From: Vibrio rarus
Lineage (GTDB): Bacteria; Pseudomonadota; Gammaproteobacteria; Enterobacterales; Vibrionaceae
Length of the DNA stretch: 64,000 nucleotides
Direction of reading: 5' to 3'
Assembly (NCBI RefSeq): GCF_024347075.1
Contig: NZ_AP024900.1
Span: 558,001-622,000 of the forward strand
Under the pieces are notes generated by a model. That model saw only the letters and a list, made by a program, of their open reading frames with translations. It made no database searches and had not been told where the DNA came from. Each line of letters opens with the position of its first letter. Within the stretch, counting starts at the first letter, position 1. The position numbers and the translations under genes are program-made. Below are positions 26,847 through 35,143 of the stretch, one piece after another.

Positions 26847-27881
26847 ATGGATGTTAAATTAAACAAAAAAGCGTTAATACTCTTGGTTGCTCTAAGCTTA
26901 GCAGGTTGTGCATCTTCAGATCCTGAGCCTGTTGCTTTTGATGCTTCTTTGTACTCAGGGAAACCGATAGAATCTCTCACCAATGAAGAACCACCGAAAA
27001 CCGAGATGGAAGCGATATCGCGAGGAGATGCAGCACTTAGTACTAAAAATTATGACCTCGCTCTGTATGAGTATTTGCGTTCGTTATCTTTCTCCGATGC
27101 CACTCATCAAAACCAAACCTTATATACTGTCGGTAGAATCCACGCGGCAAAAGGCAATTTTTCTCTAGCGGAGAAAGCCTATATGCAAGCGTTGGAGGAA
27201 GATGAAAATGATGTGAAATCCCTTGAAGAGTTAGGCTTGTTGTATACCAGACAAGGATTAAAACCTGAAGGGCAAACATACTTTTTCCGTGCTATTAGCG
27301 CGGATCAGATACGTTTAAAGAATCCTAATGCATTGTCGAGTTATTCCGAAACAACTGAAGAGATCCTCACCAGTTTACCGTATGATTCTAAAAGTCCTTT
27401 TAGAAGTTATATGGGGTTAGGTGTACTGTCTGATGTTGAACAAAAGTTTGATATTGCAAAACGTTACTATGAGCGCGCTCTTGAAATTAACCCTAATTCG
27501 ACACAAGCCATGATTAATTTAGGTTATTCACATTATATGAGTGGCAGTCATTATTTGGCACAAAGAATAACGAATAGAGTGTTGAAGAAAGATCCTAACA
27601 ATGAAAAAGCGCTAAACAACCTTGCCTTGATCTACATAGCTTTAGGTGATAACAGGCAAGCACTTAATATTTTTAAAAGAAATATGACTACCCCTGAAGC
27701 ATTAAATAATGTAGGTTATTTTTTAATGCTGAGAGGAAACTCAGACCAAGCGATACCTTATTTTCAACAAGCGATTGATAAAAACCCATCTTACTATAAA
27801 GTAGCAAATGAAAATCTAGAGCGTGCACTGTCAGAAGTGAGACTTAGTAAAGTTGAGCCAGTATCTACTGAAGAGTCATAA
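26847..27881 (+). CDS. tadD: TPR lipoprotein TadD
   Basis: A 344-residue lipoprotein (MDVKLNKKALILLVALSLAGC, lipobox LAGC) with several tetratricopeptide repeats, for example AKRYYERALEINPNSTQAMI and AIPYFQQAIDKNPSYYKVAN. TadD-type proteins help localise or assemble the secretin. An ATG two codons upstream (26841) is possible, but AAGGA at 26834 is better spaced for 26847. It ends one base before the end of the convergent Wzy-like gene, leaving no room for a separate terminator. Confidence 0.88.
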   Translation: MDVKLNKKALILLVALSLAGCASSDPEPVAFDASLYSGKPIESLTNEEPPKTEMEAISRGDAALSTKNYDLALYEYLRSLSFSDATHQNQTLYTVGRIHAAKGNFSLAEKAYMQALEEDENDVKSLEELGLLYTRQGLKPEGQTYFFRAISADQIRLKNPNALSSYSETTEEILTSLPYDSKSPFRSYMGLGVLSDVEQKFDIAKRYYERALEINPNSTQAMINLGYSHYMSGSHYLAQRITNRVLKKDPNNEKALNNLALIYIALGDNRQALNIFKRNMTTPEALNNVGYFLMLRGNSDQAIPYFQQAIDKNPSYYKVANENLERALSEVRLSKVEPVSTEES

Positions 27882-27882
27882 C

Positions 27883-29262
27883 TTAACCACTTTTTAGAAA
27901 GGGAACAGCAGTGCAGTTGTTCCCTAACCAAAATTGAGGTGCATAGACTTCAGGTATATACTTTTCATCTTGATAAAAATCATTTGCTATTCGTATAGAA
28001 ACCTTATGAGATACGAGCGTAACTATTATAATGCAAGTGATTATAATAAAATAATGAGATGAGGTACTGTTAATATTATTAGATGTATTTTTTATTGATA
28101 TCCAAAACATGGCTAATGTTATACAGGCTAGTATTTGACTTAGTGGCGAGTCTAATACTCCTGAAATAAAGCTGTATGCTATTCCACCTAGTAGGGTACT
28201 CCCGATAGATATTGTTTTGCTATTTTTACAGTTAACAGTTTTTATTAGCAGTTTTATTATTAATAGTACATAACAAGCAAGTGGGATTACTCCCCAATTA
28301 ACTAAAATTAATAGCATTGAATTGTGGGGGCGCTTAGGCGAAAGTTCCGAGTGACAAACGAAGTAATCCCCTCCGTTTCCAAAAAAAGTAGCTATATCTA
28401 ATGCATGTAGCCAAAGTGCTATCCTGTCAGATGTGGTAGTTCTTATTTCTGGGAGAAGCCATTCTTTCCCCATAAGAAACCCAGGTAGTGGGGAAATAAA
28501 TAGAAGTTTAATCATGTATCCGATAAATAAGGTAAATAGAAGAATCTTAATAATGTTATTTCTATTTTTACTATCAATTAATGACCATAAAATAATTGAT
28601 GTAATAGAGGCTATTGCCACACCCCTGCCATCCAGTATAAAAATAGTGGAAAAATTAAGTGATGCAATAAAGAGTGGTAATTTACTTTTGGTTATTAATG
28701 CAATGTAAATGACAGGTATGATGATCCATATTTGTACTTGATTTAACATTCTTGGATTAAAATAACTTAATATGTTGTATTTTGTCGGGATGTCACCATT
28801 TATAATAAAAAGTACATGAGGGATAAATACGGATAAAAAACAAAGTAATGAAATAATTGAAAATAATCTGTATGTTTGTGTTCTTTTGTTTTTAGTGTTT
28901 AAAGATAAAATGGTTGTTAATAGTAATAGTCCTATAATATAAAAATAGTCACTCATCCCTCTGTATAAGTACACGCCAAATACATTAGAAATAAATGCAA
29001 ACCCAAGTAGAGTAAATAATAGATATTTTGTGCTTTTAGGTAAATGACTTATTTTTGAAATTGTTTTTAAGCGTAACTTATTGGATGTAATTAGTAAAAG
29101 TGAAATAGAAACCACTATAAAAGAAGTAAATATACGCTTATAGTCATAAAGAAGGACGACCTCATCTTGAAATATTAATAAATTAAAGCTAAATAGAGAT
29201 ATACCTAGCAGACATATAAGTAAGGTGTAATTTGATATGCGTTCACTGTATCGGTTTTGCAA
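27883..29262 (-). CDS. O-antigen ligase / Wzy-like membrane protein next to the Tad locus
   Basis: A 459-residue, very AT-rich polytopic protein (about 11-12 helices). It has the ligase/polymerase-type periplasmic loop TTTSDRIALWLHALDIATFF ... KRPHNSMLLILVNWG, matching the R..LW and H-N pattern of the WaaL/Wzy/PglL superfamily. It starts with TTG at 29262, supported by AAGGAAG seven bases upstream. A perfect ATTATATC/GATATAAT repeat overlaps that ribosome-binding site. Position against the pilus operon raises the possibility of pilin glycosylation, but the sequence alone does not separate this from lipopolysaccharide or capsule roles. Confidence 0.7.
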   Translation of the reverse strand: MQNRYSERISNYTLLICLLGISLFSFNLLIFQDEVVLLYDYKRIFTSFIVVSISLLLITSNKLRLKTISKISHLPKSTKYLLFTLLGFAFISNVFGVYLYRGMSDYFYIIGLLLLTTILSLNTKNKRTQTYRLFSIISLLCFLSVFIPHVLFIINGDIPTKYNILSYFNPRMLNQVQIWIIIPVIYIALITKSKLPLFIASLNFSTIFILDGRGVAIASITSIILWSLIDSKNRNNIIKILLFTLFIGYMIKLLFISPLPGFLMGKEWLLPEIRTTTSDRIALWLHALDIATFFGNGGDYFVCHSELSPKRPHNSMLLILVNWGVIPLACYVLLIIKLLIKTVNCKNSKTISIGSTLLGGIAYSFISGVLDSPLSQILACITLAMFWISIKNTSNNINSTSSHYFIIITCIIIVTLVSHKVSIRIANDFYQDEKYIPEVYAPQFWLGNNCTAVPFLKSG

Positions 29263-29283
29263 TTATATCTTCCTTGATATAAT
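29262..29283. promoter_or_regulatory. Inverted repeat over the ribosome-binding site of the Wzy-like gene
   Basis: ATTATATC-TTCCTT-GATATAAT: 8-bp perfect arms enclose the minus-strand AAGGAAG Shine-Dalgarno sequence in the loop. A hairpin here could affect translation start. The remaining 260 bases to galM are AT-rich without a gene. Confidence 0.35.
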
Positions 29284-29547
29284 TTAAATAATTATCTAAT
29301 TATAGTTGATACTGAGAAAAACCCAGCATATTGATGTGATTTAACTCTCATTTGTTCATTTTTAGCAATAGAGATACATTGTGAGTTATCACTCAAAAAA
29401 TATATAACTATCTTAAAGTCTGTCGTCTGTTGCTTACTCGTTTACCCAATTTTACAACAATATTCACATATCATTACAGAACATTGCTAATGTCTTTATC
29501 AGTAGCGTAGCTTTCATCAAGCCATTAAAGAATAAGGATGCAGTTCA

Positions 29548-30618
29548 ATGACAATCACCTCCTCTCAGTTAGTCGACAGTTTTAGTAAAGGGAAGGCTTT
29601 CGATGAAAAGCCAGCCAAAGTCTATCAGTTAAAGAATAGCCATGGCATGGTTGTGACATTCATGGATATTGGTGCAACCTGGTTAAGTTGCCAAGTGCCC
29701 GTACGGGATGAAATACGTGAAGTATTACTTGGTTGTAATACGATGGAAAAGTTTAATCAGCAGTCTGCTCGTATGGGGGTCACCATAGGTCGCTATGCAA
29801 ATCGTATTGCTAATGGGCAATTCTTTATCGATGATGTTGCTCATCAAGTTGATATCGGAACTACGGGTCATACCCTCCATGGTGGTGAGGTTGGCTTTGA
29901 TCAGCGTCGTTGGAAAGTAGCACAAGTAAAAGAGCAATTAGTGCAGTTTTCACTCGTTTCCGCAGAGGGTGATCAAGGGTTTCCTGGTGAGTTGAAAGTG
30001 ACAGTAACTTACGAGTTAACTGAGCTTAATGAGGTGCATATTCGCTATTGTGCTAATACGAATAAACCCACGATCGTCAATTTGACTAATCACGCGTATT
30101 TTAACTTAATGGGAGCGGATTCAATTGATGATTGTTTGGGGCATATCCTGAGTATTAATGCGAGTCACTATTTGCCAACGGACAATGCTGGGATCCCACT
30201 AGGTGAATTATGTGATGTTGTGGGGACCGGTTTTGACTTTTTATCGCCAAAAGTCATAGGACAAGATTTATTGCTTGATGAACAGCAAGACTCTAGGAAT
30301 GGCTATGACCACTCTTTTTTATTAAATGATAGGTGTAGCCAAGGGGAATGTGCTGCTACGCTGACTTCACCAGACAGTTTAGTGACAATGAAATTGTATA
30401 CCACAAAGCCTGCTTTACAGTTATATACGGGGAACTATTTAAAAGGTACAGCGAATCGCCTAGATAGAGAGTATGATAACTATGCAGGGGTAGCCTTAGA
30501 AACTCAGTATCTTCCTGATAGTCCAAATCATCCTCATTGGCCACAATCAAGTTGCGTGCTTTATCCTACAGATACATACACCTTTAGCTCGACTTATCAG
30601 TTTGTTGGTATTGTTTAG
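29548..30618 (+). CDS. galM: Aldose 1-epimerase (galactose mutarotase)
   Basis: GalM interconverts the alpha and beta anomers of galactose and glucose. The 356-residue protein has the catalytic histidine in NLTNHAYFNL (H182), a second conserved histidine in HTLHGGEVGFDQRRW (around 111) and the catalytic glutamate in VALETQYLPD. It stands alone with its own AAGGATG ribosome-binding sequence; no galE, galT or galK is adjacent. Confidence 0.93.
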   Translation: MTITSSQLVDSFSKGKAFDEKPAKVYQLKNSHGMVVTFMDIGATWLSCQVPVRDEIREVLLGCNTMEKFNQQSARMGVTIGRYANRIANGQFFIDDVAHQVDIGTTGHTLHGGEVGFDQRRWKVAQVKEQLVQFSLVSAEGDQGFPGELKVTVTYELTELNEVHIRYCANTNKPTIVNLTNHAYFNLMGADSIDDCLGHILSINASHYLPTDNAGIPLGELCDVVGTGFDFLSPKVIGQDLLLDEQQDSRNGYDHSFLLNDRCSQGECAATLTSPDSLVTMKLYTTKPALQLYTGNYLKGTANRLDREYDNYAGVALETQYLPDSPNHPHWPQSSCVLYPTDTYTFSSTYQFVGIV

Positions 30619-30641
30619 TTAGAACCATTAGTGAAACCATC

Positions 30642-30688
30642 TAGCGCATATTGAGCCACTCTTTTGTCTGGGAGGATTATATGCGCTA
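30642..30688. repeat. Inverted repeat after galM
   Basis: Ten-base perfect arms TAGCGCATAT (30642-30651) and ATATGCGCTA (30679-30688) enclose a 27-base loop. There is no T tract, so it is at best a weak terminator. Confidence 0.4.
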
Positions 30689-30759
30689 ATGTACCCTCTT
30701 ATTGCTTGTATGATTTTTGTTGATTATTTGTATCTGGATACTGTTTTTATAACAATTGC

Positions 30760-30775
30760 AGTGATAAAGATCACG
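30760..30775 (+). promoter_or_regulatory. CRP binding site candidate upstream of the symporter gene
   Basis: AGTGA-TAAAGA-TCACG differs from the consensus TGTGA-N6-TCACA only at the two outer bases. It lies about 116 bases before the symporter start, a plausible position for activation by CRP-cAMP of a dicarboxylate or amino-acid transporter. Confidence 0.55.
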
Positions 30776-30890
30776 ATTTTGTTTTTTTAAGGTACGTGAT
30801 AAGATATATCGCCGTTTGGCCTGCTAACCTGCTTCGCGACTTTGTAGCCGTTCAAAGCGAAAATTATAAGATAAATAGGAGTGTTCAAAG

Positions 30891-32198
30891 ATGAATACCA
30901 ATAAGAAAATGTCACTGACCGCCCGAGTCATTCTCGGTATGGGATTAGGTGTATTGACAGGTTTTCTAATTCGATTAGTGCTTAGCGAAAATCATTTTGT
31001 AAACAATTACCTCGTCAATGGATTATTTGACGTAGGTGGTTCAATTTTCATCGCTAGTTTAAAAATGTTAGTGGTACCTTTGGTATTTGTATCACTAGTT
31101 TGTGGTACCAGTTCATTAAAAGATATCGCCACTTTAGGTCGTTTAGGGGGTAAAACCATTGCGTTTTACTTGGTTACTACAATGATCGCAATTTCCATGG
31201 CGATTTTTATGGGAACCGTTTTCCAACCTGGTGCGGGAGCTGATTTGGCCGCAGCAACCACATTTAGTGCCAGTGAAGCGCCGTCCTTAGGCCAAGTTAT
31301 TATTGGCATGTTCCCAACAAACCCTATCAACTCTATGGCGCAAGGGAATACACTTCAAATTATTGTATTTGCTGTGTTATTTGGTGTAGCGATTAGTGCT
31401 AGTGGAGAGCCTGGAGAGCGTGTAGCTGCTGCGTTTCAGGATCTGAATGAAGTGATCATGAAGTTGGTTGCTTTATTGATGAACATTGCACCATATGGTG
31501 TGTTCTTCTTAATGGCTAAACTGTTCTCTACCATTGGTCTAAGTGCGATCATGAACTTAGGTGAGTACTTCTTAGTACTCACTGCGGCGTTATTAATCCA
31601 AGGACTTGTTGTTTATCCTTTGATTTTGAAAGCCACCACCGGCCTTAATCCCATCCATTTCTTGAAAAAGATGGAAGATGCCGTCATGTTTGCGTTTTCT
31701 ACCGCGTCTTCTAACGCGACGATTCCGGTTACTATGGAAACCGCGACCCATCGTCTAGGTGTTAAGAACCGTGTTGCTTCTTTCACTATACCACTAGGTG
31801 CAACCATCAATATGGATGGCACTGCGATCATGCAAGGTGTCGCTACTGCATTTATTGCTCAAGCTTTCAATGTTCATTTAGGCATGGGTGATTACCTAAC
31901 CGTGATCTTAACAGCGACTTTAGCTTCTATCGGTACTGCAGGTGTTCCAGGGGTAGGACTTATCATGCTGGCTATGGTATTGAACCAAGTTGGTCTTCCA
32001 CTGGAAGGGATTGCTCTTATTATGGGGGTTGACCGTTTACTGGATATGATTCGTACAGCGGTTAACATCACCGGTGACAGTGCCGTTACGGTCATTGTGG
32101 GTAAATCTGAAGGTGCATTGGATATTGATAAATTTAATGATCCTGATGCAGGAAAGAAGGAAGAAGAAGTCCACATTCATCCTATATCTGAAAAGTAG
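30891..32198 (+). CDS. Dicarboxylate/amino acid:cation symporter (DAACS family)
   Basis: A 435-residue polytopic transporter of the GltP/DctA/SLC1 family. Hallmarks are the serine-rich loop STASSNATIPVT (re-entrant hairpin 1), TINMDGTA in helix 7, GVPGVGLIMLA (hairpin 2) and DMIRTAVNITGDSAVTVIVG in helix 8 with the substrate-binding Asp, Arg/Thr and Asn positions. It imports acidic amino acids or C4-dicarboxylates with Na+ or H+. The exact substrate is not clear from sequence. It has a good AGGAG ribosome-binding site, a CRP-like site upstream and a terminator downstream. Confidence 0.92.
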   Translation: MNTNKKMSLTARVILGMGLGVLTGFLIRLVLSENHFVNNYLVNGLFDVGGSIFIASLKMLVVPLVFVSLVCGTSSLKDIATLGRLGGKTIAFYLVTTMIAISMAIFMGTVFQPGAGADLAAATTFSASEAPSLGQVIIGMFPTNPINSMAQGNTLQIIVFAVLFGVAISASGEPGERVAAAFQDLNEVIMKLVALLMNIAPYGVFFLMAKLFSTIGLSAIMNLGEYFLVLTAALLIQGLVVYPLILKATTGLNPIHFLKKMEDAVMFAFSTASSNATIPVTMETATHRLGVKNRVASFTIPLGATINMDGTAIMQGVATAFIAQAFNVHLGMGDYLTVILTATLASIGTAGVPGVGLIMLAMVLNQVGLPLEGIALIMGVDRLLDMIRTAVNITGDSAVTVIVGKSEGALDIDKFNDPDAGKKEEEVHIHPISEK

Positions 32199-32214
32199 TT
32201 GAAATAGAACGATT

Positions 32215-32240
32215 AAAAGGGAGCTTTAGCTCCCTTTTTT
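32215..32240 (+). terminator. Intrinsic terminator of the symporter gene
   Basis: AAAAGGGAGC (32215-32224) pairs with GCTCCCTTTT (32229-32238) around a TTTA loop and runs into T residues. Confidence 0.85.
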
Positions 32241-32260
32241 ATGTCTACTAGCAAGAGATA

Positions 32261-32292
32261 AAAAAAGCCCTGAACCAGTCGTTCAGGGCTTT
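32261..32292 (-). terminator. Intrinsic terminator of dapD
   Basis: A 12-bp stem (32264-32275 with 32281-32292). On the minus strand the hairpin is followed by a T tract (plus-strand A run from 32261). It lies about 145 bases beyond the dapD stop; the intervening sequence holds no gene. Confidence 0.75.
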
Positions 32293-32436
32293 ATGATGAA
32301 TAACAAGCCAAAATGACCAGTTATTTAGTACGATTGGTATAGCGACTTATCAAAAATATTCCCTTTGTTGTTAAGCGTTTTTGCTGCGTTACTTTTGAGA
32401 ATAATTTTACTGTGATAGGTACCACTACGATTGATA

Positions 32437-33468
32437 TTAGTTATTGCTATGCAGTTCGCTATTCAACTCAACCGCAGACTTGTTTGTTAAGCACTCAATA
32501 ATGCCGGTTTGCGAGTTGCGACGGAATAGTAAGTCTGATTTTCCTGCAAGATCACGAGCTTTAGCCACTTCTACTTCTTGGCCATTATTATCCAGCATAC
32601 GTACTTTTGTACCAGCGGTAACATACAGACCAGACTCAATGGTACAACGATCACCTAGTGGGAAACCTAACCCCGCATTGGCGCCAAGTAGACTGTTTTC
32701 GCCGATAGAGATAACCACTTTACCGCCACCAGATAGTGTCCCCATAATAGAAGCACCGCCACCGATATCAGAACCTTCACCGACCATAACACCACAAGAA
32801 ATGCGGCCTTCAACCATGCTGACACCTGTCGTACCGGCATTAAAGTTAATGAAGCCTTCATGCATAACGGTTGTGCCTTCACCAACGTGCGCCCCTAGAC
32901 GAACACGAGAAGTATCAGCAATACGCACCCCAGCAGGAACCACGTAATCAACCATTTTAGGGAATTTATCAACACAATCTACGTTTAACGTGCGCCCAGC
33001 TAAACGGGCTTCCATTTGGCGATCGGCAAGTTCAGGAAGATCAATCGGTCCTTCATTCGTCCATGCAATATTGTGCAGAAGACCAAAGATACCGTCGAGT
33101 ACTGTACCGTGTGGTTTCACTAAACGATGAGAGATAAGTTGTAGCTTCAAGAAGCCTTCAGCAACAGACTGGGGCTTTTCATCTTTCTCCAGAACAACAA
33201 GAACGATAGGTTGTTTAGATTGAGTGGCTTTTGCTGCAAAGTTTGCGCTTGCTGCTTGTCCATTGTTTTCAAATGCAGTAGCAAGAAGTGCACACTGTTC
33301 TGAAGTGATCTCTATACTCTGACTACCTTGTTTGTACCCAGTGATGTGTTTTAGTGCATCAACCAGTGCAGTGGCTGGATTTAAAACAGGGGTAGGGAAG
33401 AAAGCTTCAATAATTTTGCCATCTTGGTTTTTGGTAGCGCTACCGAGTGCCAGTGCGAAGAAAGACAT
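32437..33468 (-). CDS. dapD: Tetrahydrodipicolinate N-succinyltransferase
   Basis: DapD transfers succinyl from succinyl-CoA to tetrahydrodipicolinate in lysine and meso-diaminopimelate synthesis. This is the long (343-residue) form with a large N-terminal domain and a C-terminal left-handed beta helix of hexapeptide repeats (VRLGAHVGEGTTVMHEG, IGENSLLGANAGLG). The frame opens one codon earlier with TTG, but GGAGA seven bases upstream fits the ATG at 33468. Confidence 0.92.
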   Translation of the reverse strand: MSFFALALGSATKNQDGKIIEAFFPTPVLNPATALVDALKHITGYKQGSQSIEITSEQCALLATAFENNGQAASANFAAKATQSKQPIVLVVLEKDEKPQSVAEGFLKLQLISHRLVKPHGTVLDGIFGLLHNIAWTNEGPIDLPELADRQMEARLAGRTLNVDCVDKFPKMVDYVVPAGVRIADTSRVRLGAHVGEGTTVMHEGFINFNAGTTGVSMVEGRISCGVMVGEGSDIGGGASIMGTLSGGGKVVISIGENSLLGANAGLGFPLGDRCTIESGLYVTAGTKVRMLDNNGQEVEVAKARDLAGKSDLLFRRNSQTGIIECLTNKSAVELNSELHSNN

Positions 33469-33703
33469 CAATTAATCTCCATATAAGGTGTTTAAGTACG
33501 TTCATACAACTCAATTGCAATGCAAAGACATGTATTGACGCACCTCTCAAATTTTCTGATAGCTTTACACTATAAAGAGCACGGGCATGACTGAAAAGGG
33601 TTAAATGATTAAAACTGACAAAATGCGGTGATTGATGGTCTTGTTAACAGTAAAGATGGGCATAAACAGGAAGAGGGGATGTGGGCAACGACTTGCTATG
33701 GAA

Positions 33704-33750
33704 AAAACCTCGTGGCGTAAACCGTGTTGTTATAGACCTACGAGGTTTTC
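33704..33750 (-). terminator. Terminator of yebG
   Basis: AAAACCTCGT (33704-33713) and ACGAGGTTTT (33740-33749) form a 10-bp stem with a long loop; the minus strand continues into a T tract. It sits directly behind the yebG stop. The rest of the 287-base gap to dapD (33469-33703) must carry the dapD promoter; I found no gene there. Confidence 0.6.
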
Positions 33751-33755
33751 ATTAT

Positions 33756-34049
33756 TTAGGCTGCGTCAGATTCTTCCGCATCTGGTACTGCTTCTACCTT
33801 CGGTTTTTTAGGTGCAGGTTTGCGCTTAGCTCCGAGTGCATACAAAACTTCATCTTTATTTTTAGCAAGGAACATAGAAAGTTCTTCTTGTTGCCCTTCA
33901 TCTGTGATGATTTCACTATTGCCTAGAAGTTCAAATAGCTCATCTGCCATATCGAGCATTTTGTCATATGCGTCCGCTTCGGCTTTCGAGGTAAAGGTCA
34001 TCTTTTCTTCTCCGTTGCGTTCTACCACGTACTTGACGATAACAGCCAT
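33756..34049 (-). CDS. yebG: DNA damage-inducible protein YebG
   Basis: A 97-residue protein that clearly matches the YebG family: MAVIVKYVVERNGEEKMTFT, SKAEADAYDKMLDMADELFE, and a basic/acidic C-terminal tail ending in EESDAA. In E. coli YebG belongs to the SOS regulon and its biochemical role is unclear. A LexA-like box lies 38 bases upstream of the start and a terminator follows the gene, so it is a single-gene unit. Confidence 0.92.
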   Translation of the reverse strand: MAVIVKYVVERNGEEKMTFTSKAEADAYDKMLDMADELFELLGNSEIITDEGQQEELSMFLAKNKDEVLYALGAKRKPAPKKPKVEAVPDAEESDAA

Positions 34050-34086
34050 GGTTCATCCTCATAAATTGTTTATTGATAATTAAATA

Positions 34087-34102
34087 CTGGTTATTTATAC
34101 AT
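34087..34102 (-). promoter_or_regulatory. LexA (SOS) box candidate upstream of yebG
   Basis: CTG-GTTATTTATA-CAT on the plus strand has the CTG-N10-CAG spacing with an AT-rich core and one mismatch in the right half site. The position between the yebG start and its probable -10/-35 region suits repression. Confidence 0.5.
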
Positions 34103-34132
34103 AAATCATAGTATACAGTCTAGCCGTGTACG

Positions 34133-35038
34133 CTATTTTGCGGCTTGACCGCTCAAACGCCACTCAAGACTGTATTGTAAAAAAGCGTTAAGTGACGGAT
34201 TCAAATATTTATCTTTGTGTAATACAACTTGCATGGCTCGATCTTGGGGCAGCGTGATATTCAGTTTACTAATTTTTCCCGCCTTTAAGGCACTATCAAT
34301 GGACAGCTCAGATAAACACGCTAATCCCAATCCAGCTGCGACACCATTAATAATGGCTTCACTGTTGCTGAACTCAAATGCTCCATGCCAATGTTGTATA
34401 TGTTGCGCGATATGTTGTAGAAAATAGTCTCGAGAACCAGAACCAGGCTCTCTTAAAAGCCAGGCCCGATTATGTAAATCATCAATAGCGTGATTTAAGT
34501 GATGAGTCAGAGGATCACTAGGACTACAAATAATACACATTTGGTCATAGCCAAAAGGGTAACGGGTTAATTTTGCCAACTCTTGATTACTTTCAATGAA
34601 AGCAATATCAATTTTATAATCAAGAACTTGTTGGCTTAGTTCTGCCGAATTTTCTAATAGGGTCGTAAACTGCACTTGGGGATGTAATGCGCTAAAGTCT
34701 CGTATTAGGTAGGGGAGAAGTTGATTACCTATCGTATTACTTGCCCCAATAGCCAGCTCACCATTGAGGTTATCTGCCCCCTTAAATAATTGAGGTATTG
34801 TTTGAGCGCGATTGAGCAACTCATCAGCCACAGGTAATAGCCTAATGCCTTCTTTATTTAAAACTAAGCGATTATTCACACGATCAAACAAAGTATGCCC
34901 TAATTGATTTTCTAACTCACTAAGAGATAGACTCACCGCCGCTTTTGACAAAAACAGACGTTGTGCAGCTGCAGATAACGAACGAGCGTTAGCAACGGTG
35001 GTAAATACTTCCAATTGTCGAAATGTGAAGGGAATCAT
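34133..35038 (-). CDS. LysR-family transcriptional regulator
   Basis: A 301-residue LysR-type regulator. The N-terminal winged helix (about 5-64) contains TFRQLEVFTTVANARSLSAA and SKAAVSLSLSELENQLG; the C-terminal effector-binding domain (about 90-290) includes LLREPGSGSRDYF. It resembles the YeiE/CysB-like subgroup, but I do not assign an effector. It is divergent from a TDT exporter gene with two palindromes between, the usual arrangement for a LysR regulator and its target. Confidence 0.9.
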   Translation of the reverse strand: MIPFTFRQLEVFTTVANARSLSAAAQRLFLSKAAVSLSLSELENQLGHTLFDRVNNRLVLNKEGIRLLPVADELLNRAQTIPQLFKGADNLNGELAIGASNTIGNQLLPYLIRDFSALHPQVQFTTLLENSAELSQQVLDYKIDIAFIESNQELAKLTRYPFGYDQMCIICSPSDPLTHHLNHAIDDLHNRAWLLREPGSGSRDYFLQHIAQHIQHWHGAFEFSNSEAIINGVAAGLGLACLSELSIDSALKAGKISKLNITLPQDRAMQVVLHKDKYLNPSLNAFLQYSLEWRLSGQAAK

Positions 35039-35043
35039 AGTTG

Positions 35044-35091
35044 TTTAACTTTAGTTAACGGTTGTTTTAAATGTTTAAATTTTAATAAACA
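35044..35091. promoter_or_regulatory. Two palindromic operator candidates between the LysR and TDT genes
   Basis: TTAAC-TTTA-GTTAA (35045-35058) and TGTTTA-AATTTTAA-TAAACA (35072-35091) are inverted repeats 13 bases apart in the 105-base divergent promoter region. Their size and AT-rich cores match LysR-type sites (T-N11-A). Confidence 0.5.
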
Positions 35092-35143
35092 TAGCGTAAC
35101 CGTACACTCTTTGCATTAAGAAAATCATGAGCGGAGTCATCAC

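Noticed and set aside
32444..32947. 167-codon frame on the plus strand opposite dapD
   Set aside because: It is an antisense shadow of the well-supported dapD gene; the sequence is Pro/Ser/Thr-rich, as expected from reading hexapeptide-repeat codons backwards.
33681..33926. 81-codon plus-strand frame over the yebG 3' end
   Set aside because: It overlaps the yebG terminator and coding region on the other strand and contains no protein-like pattern.
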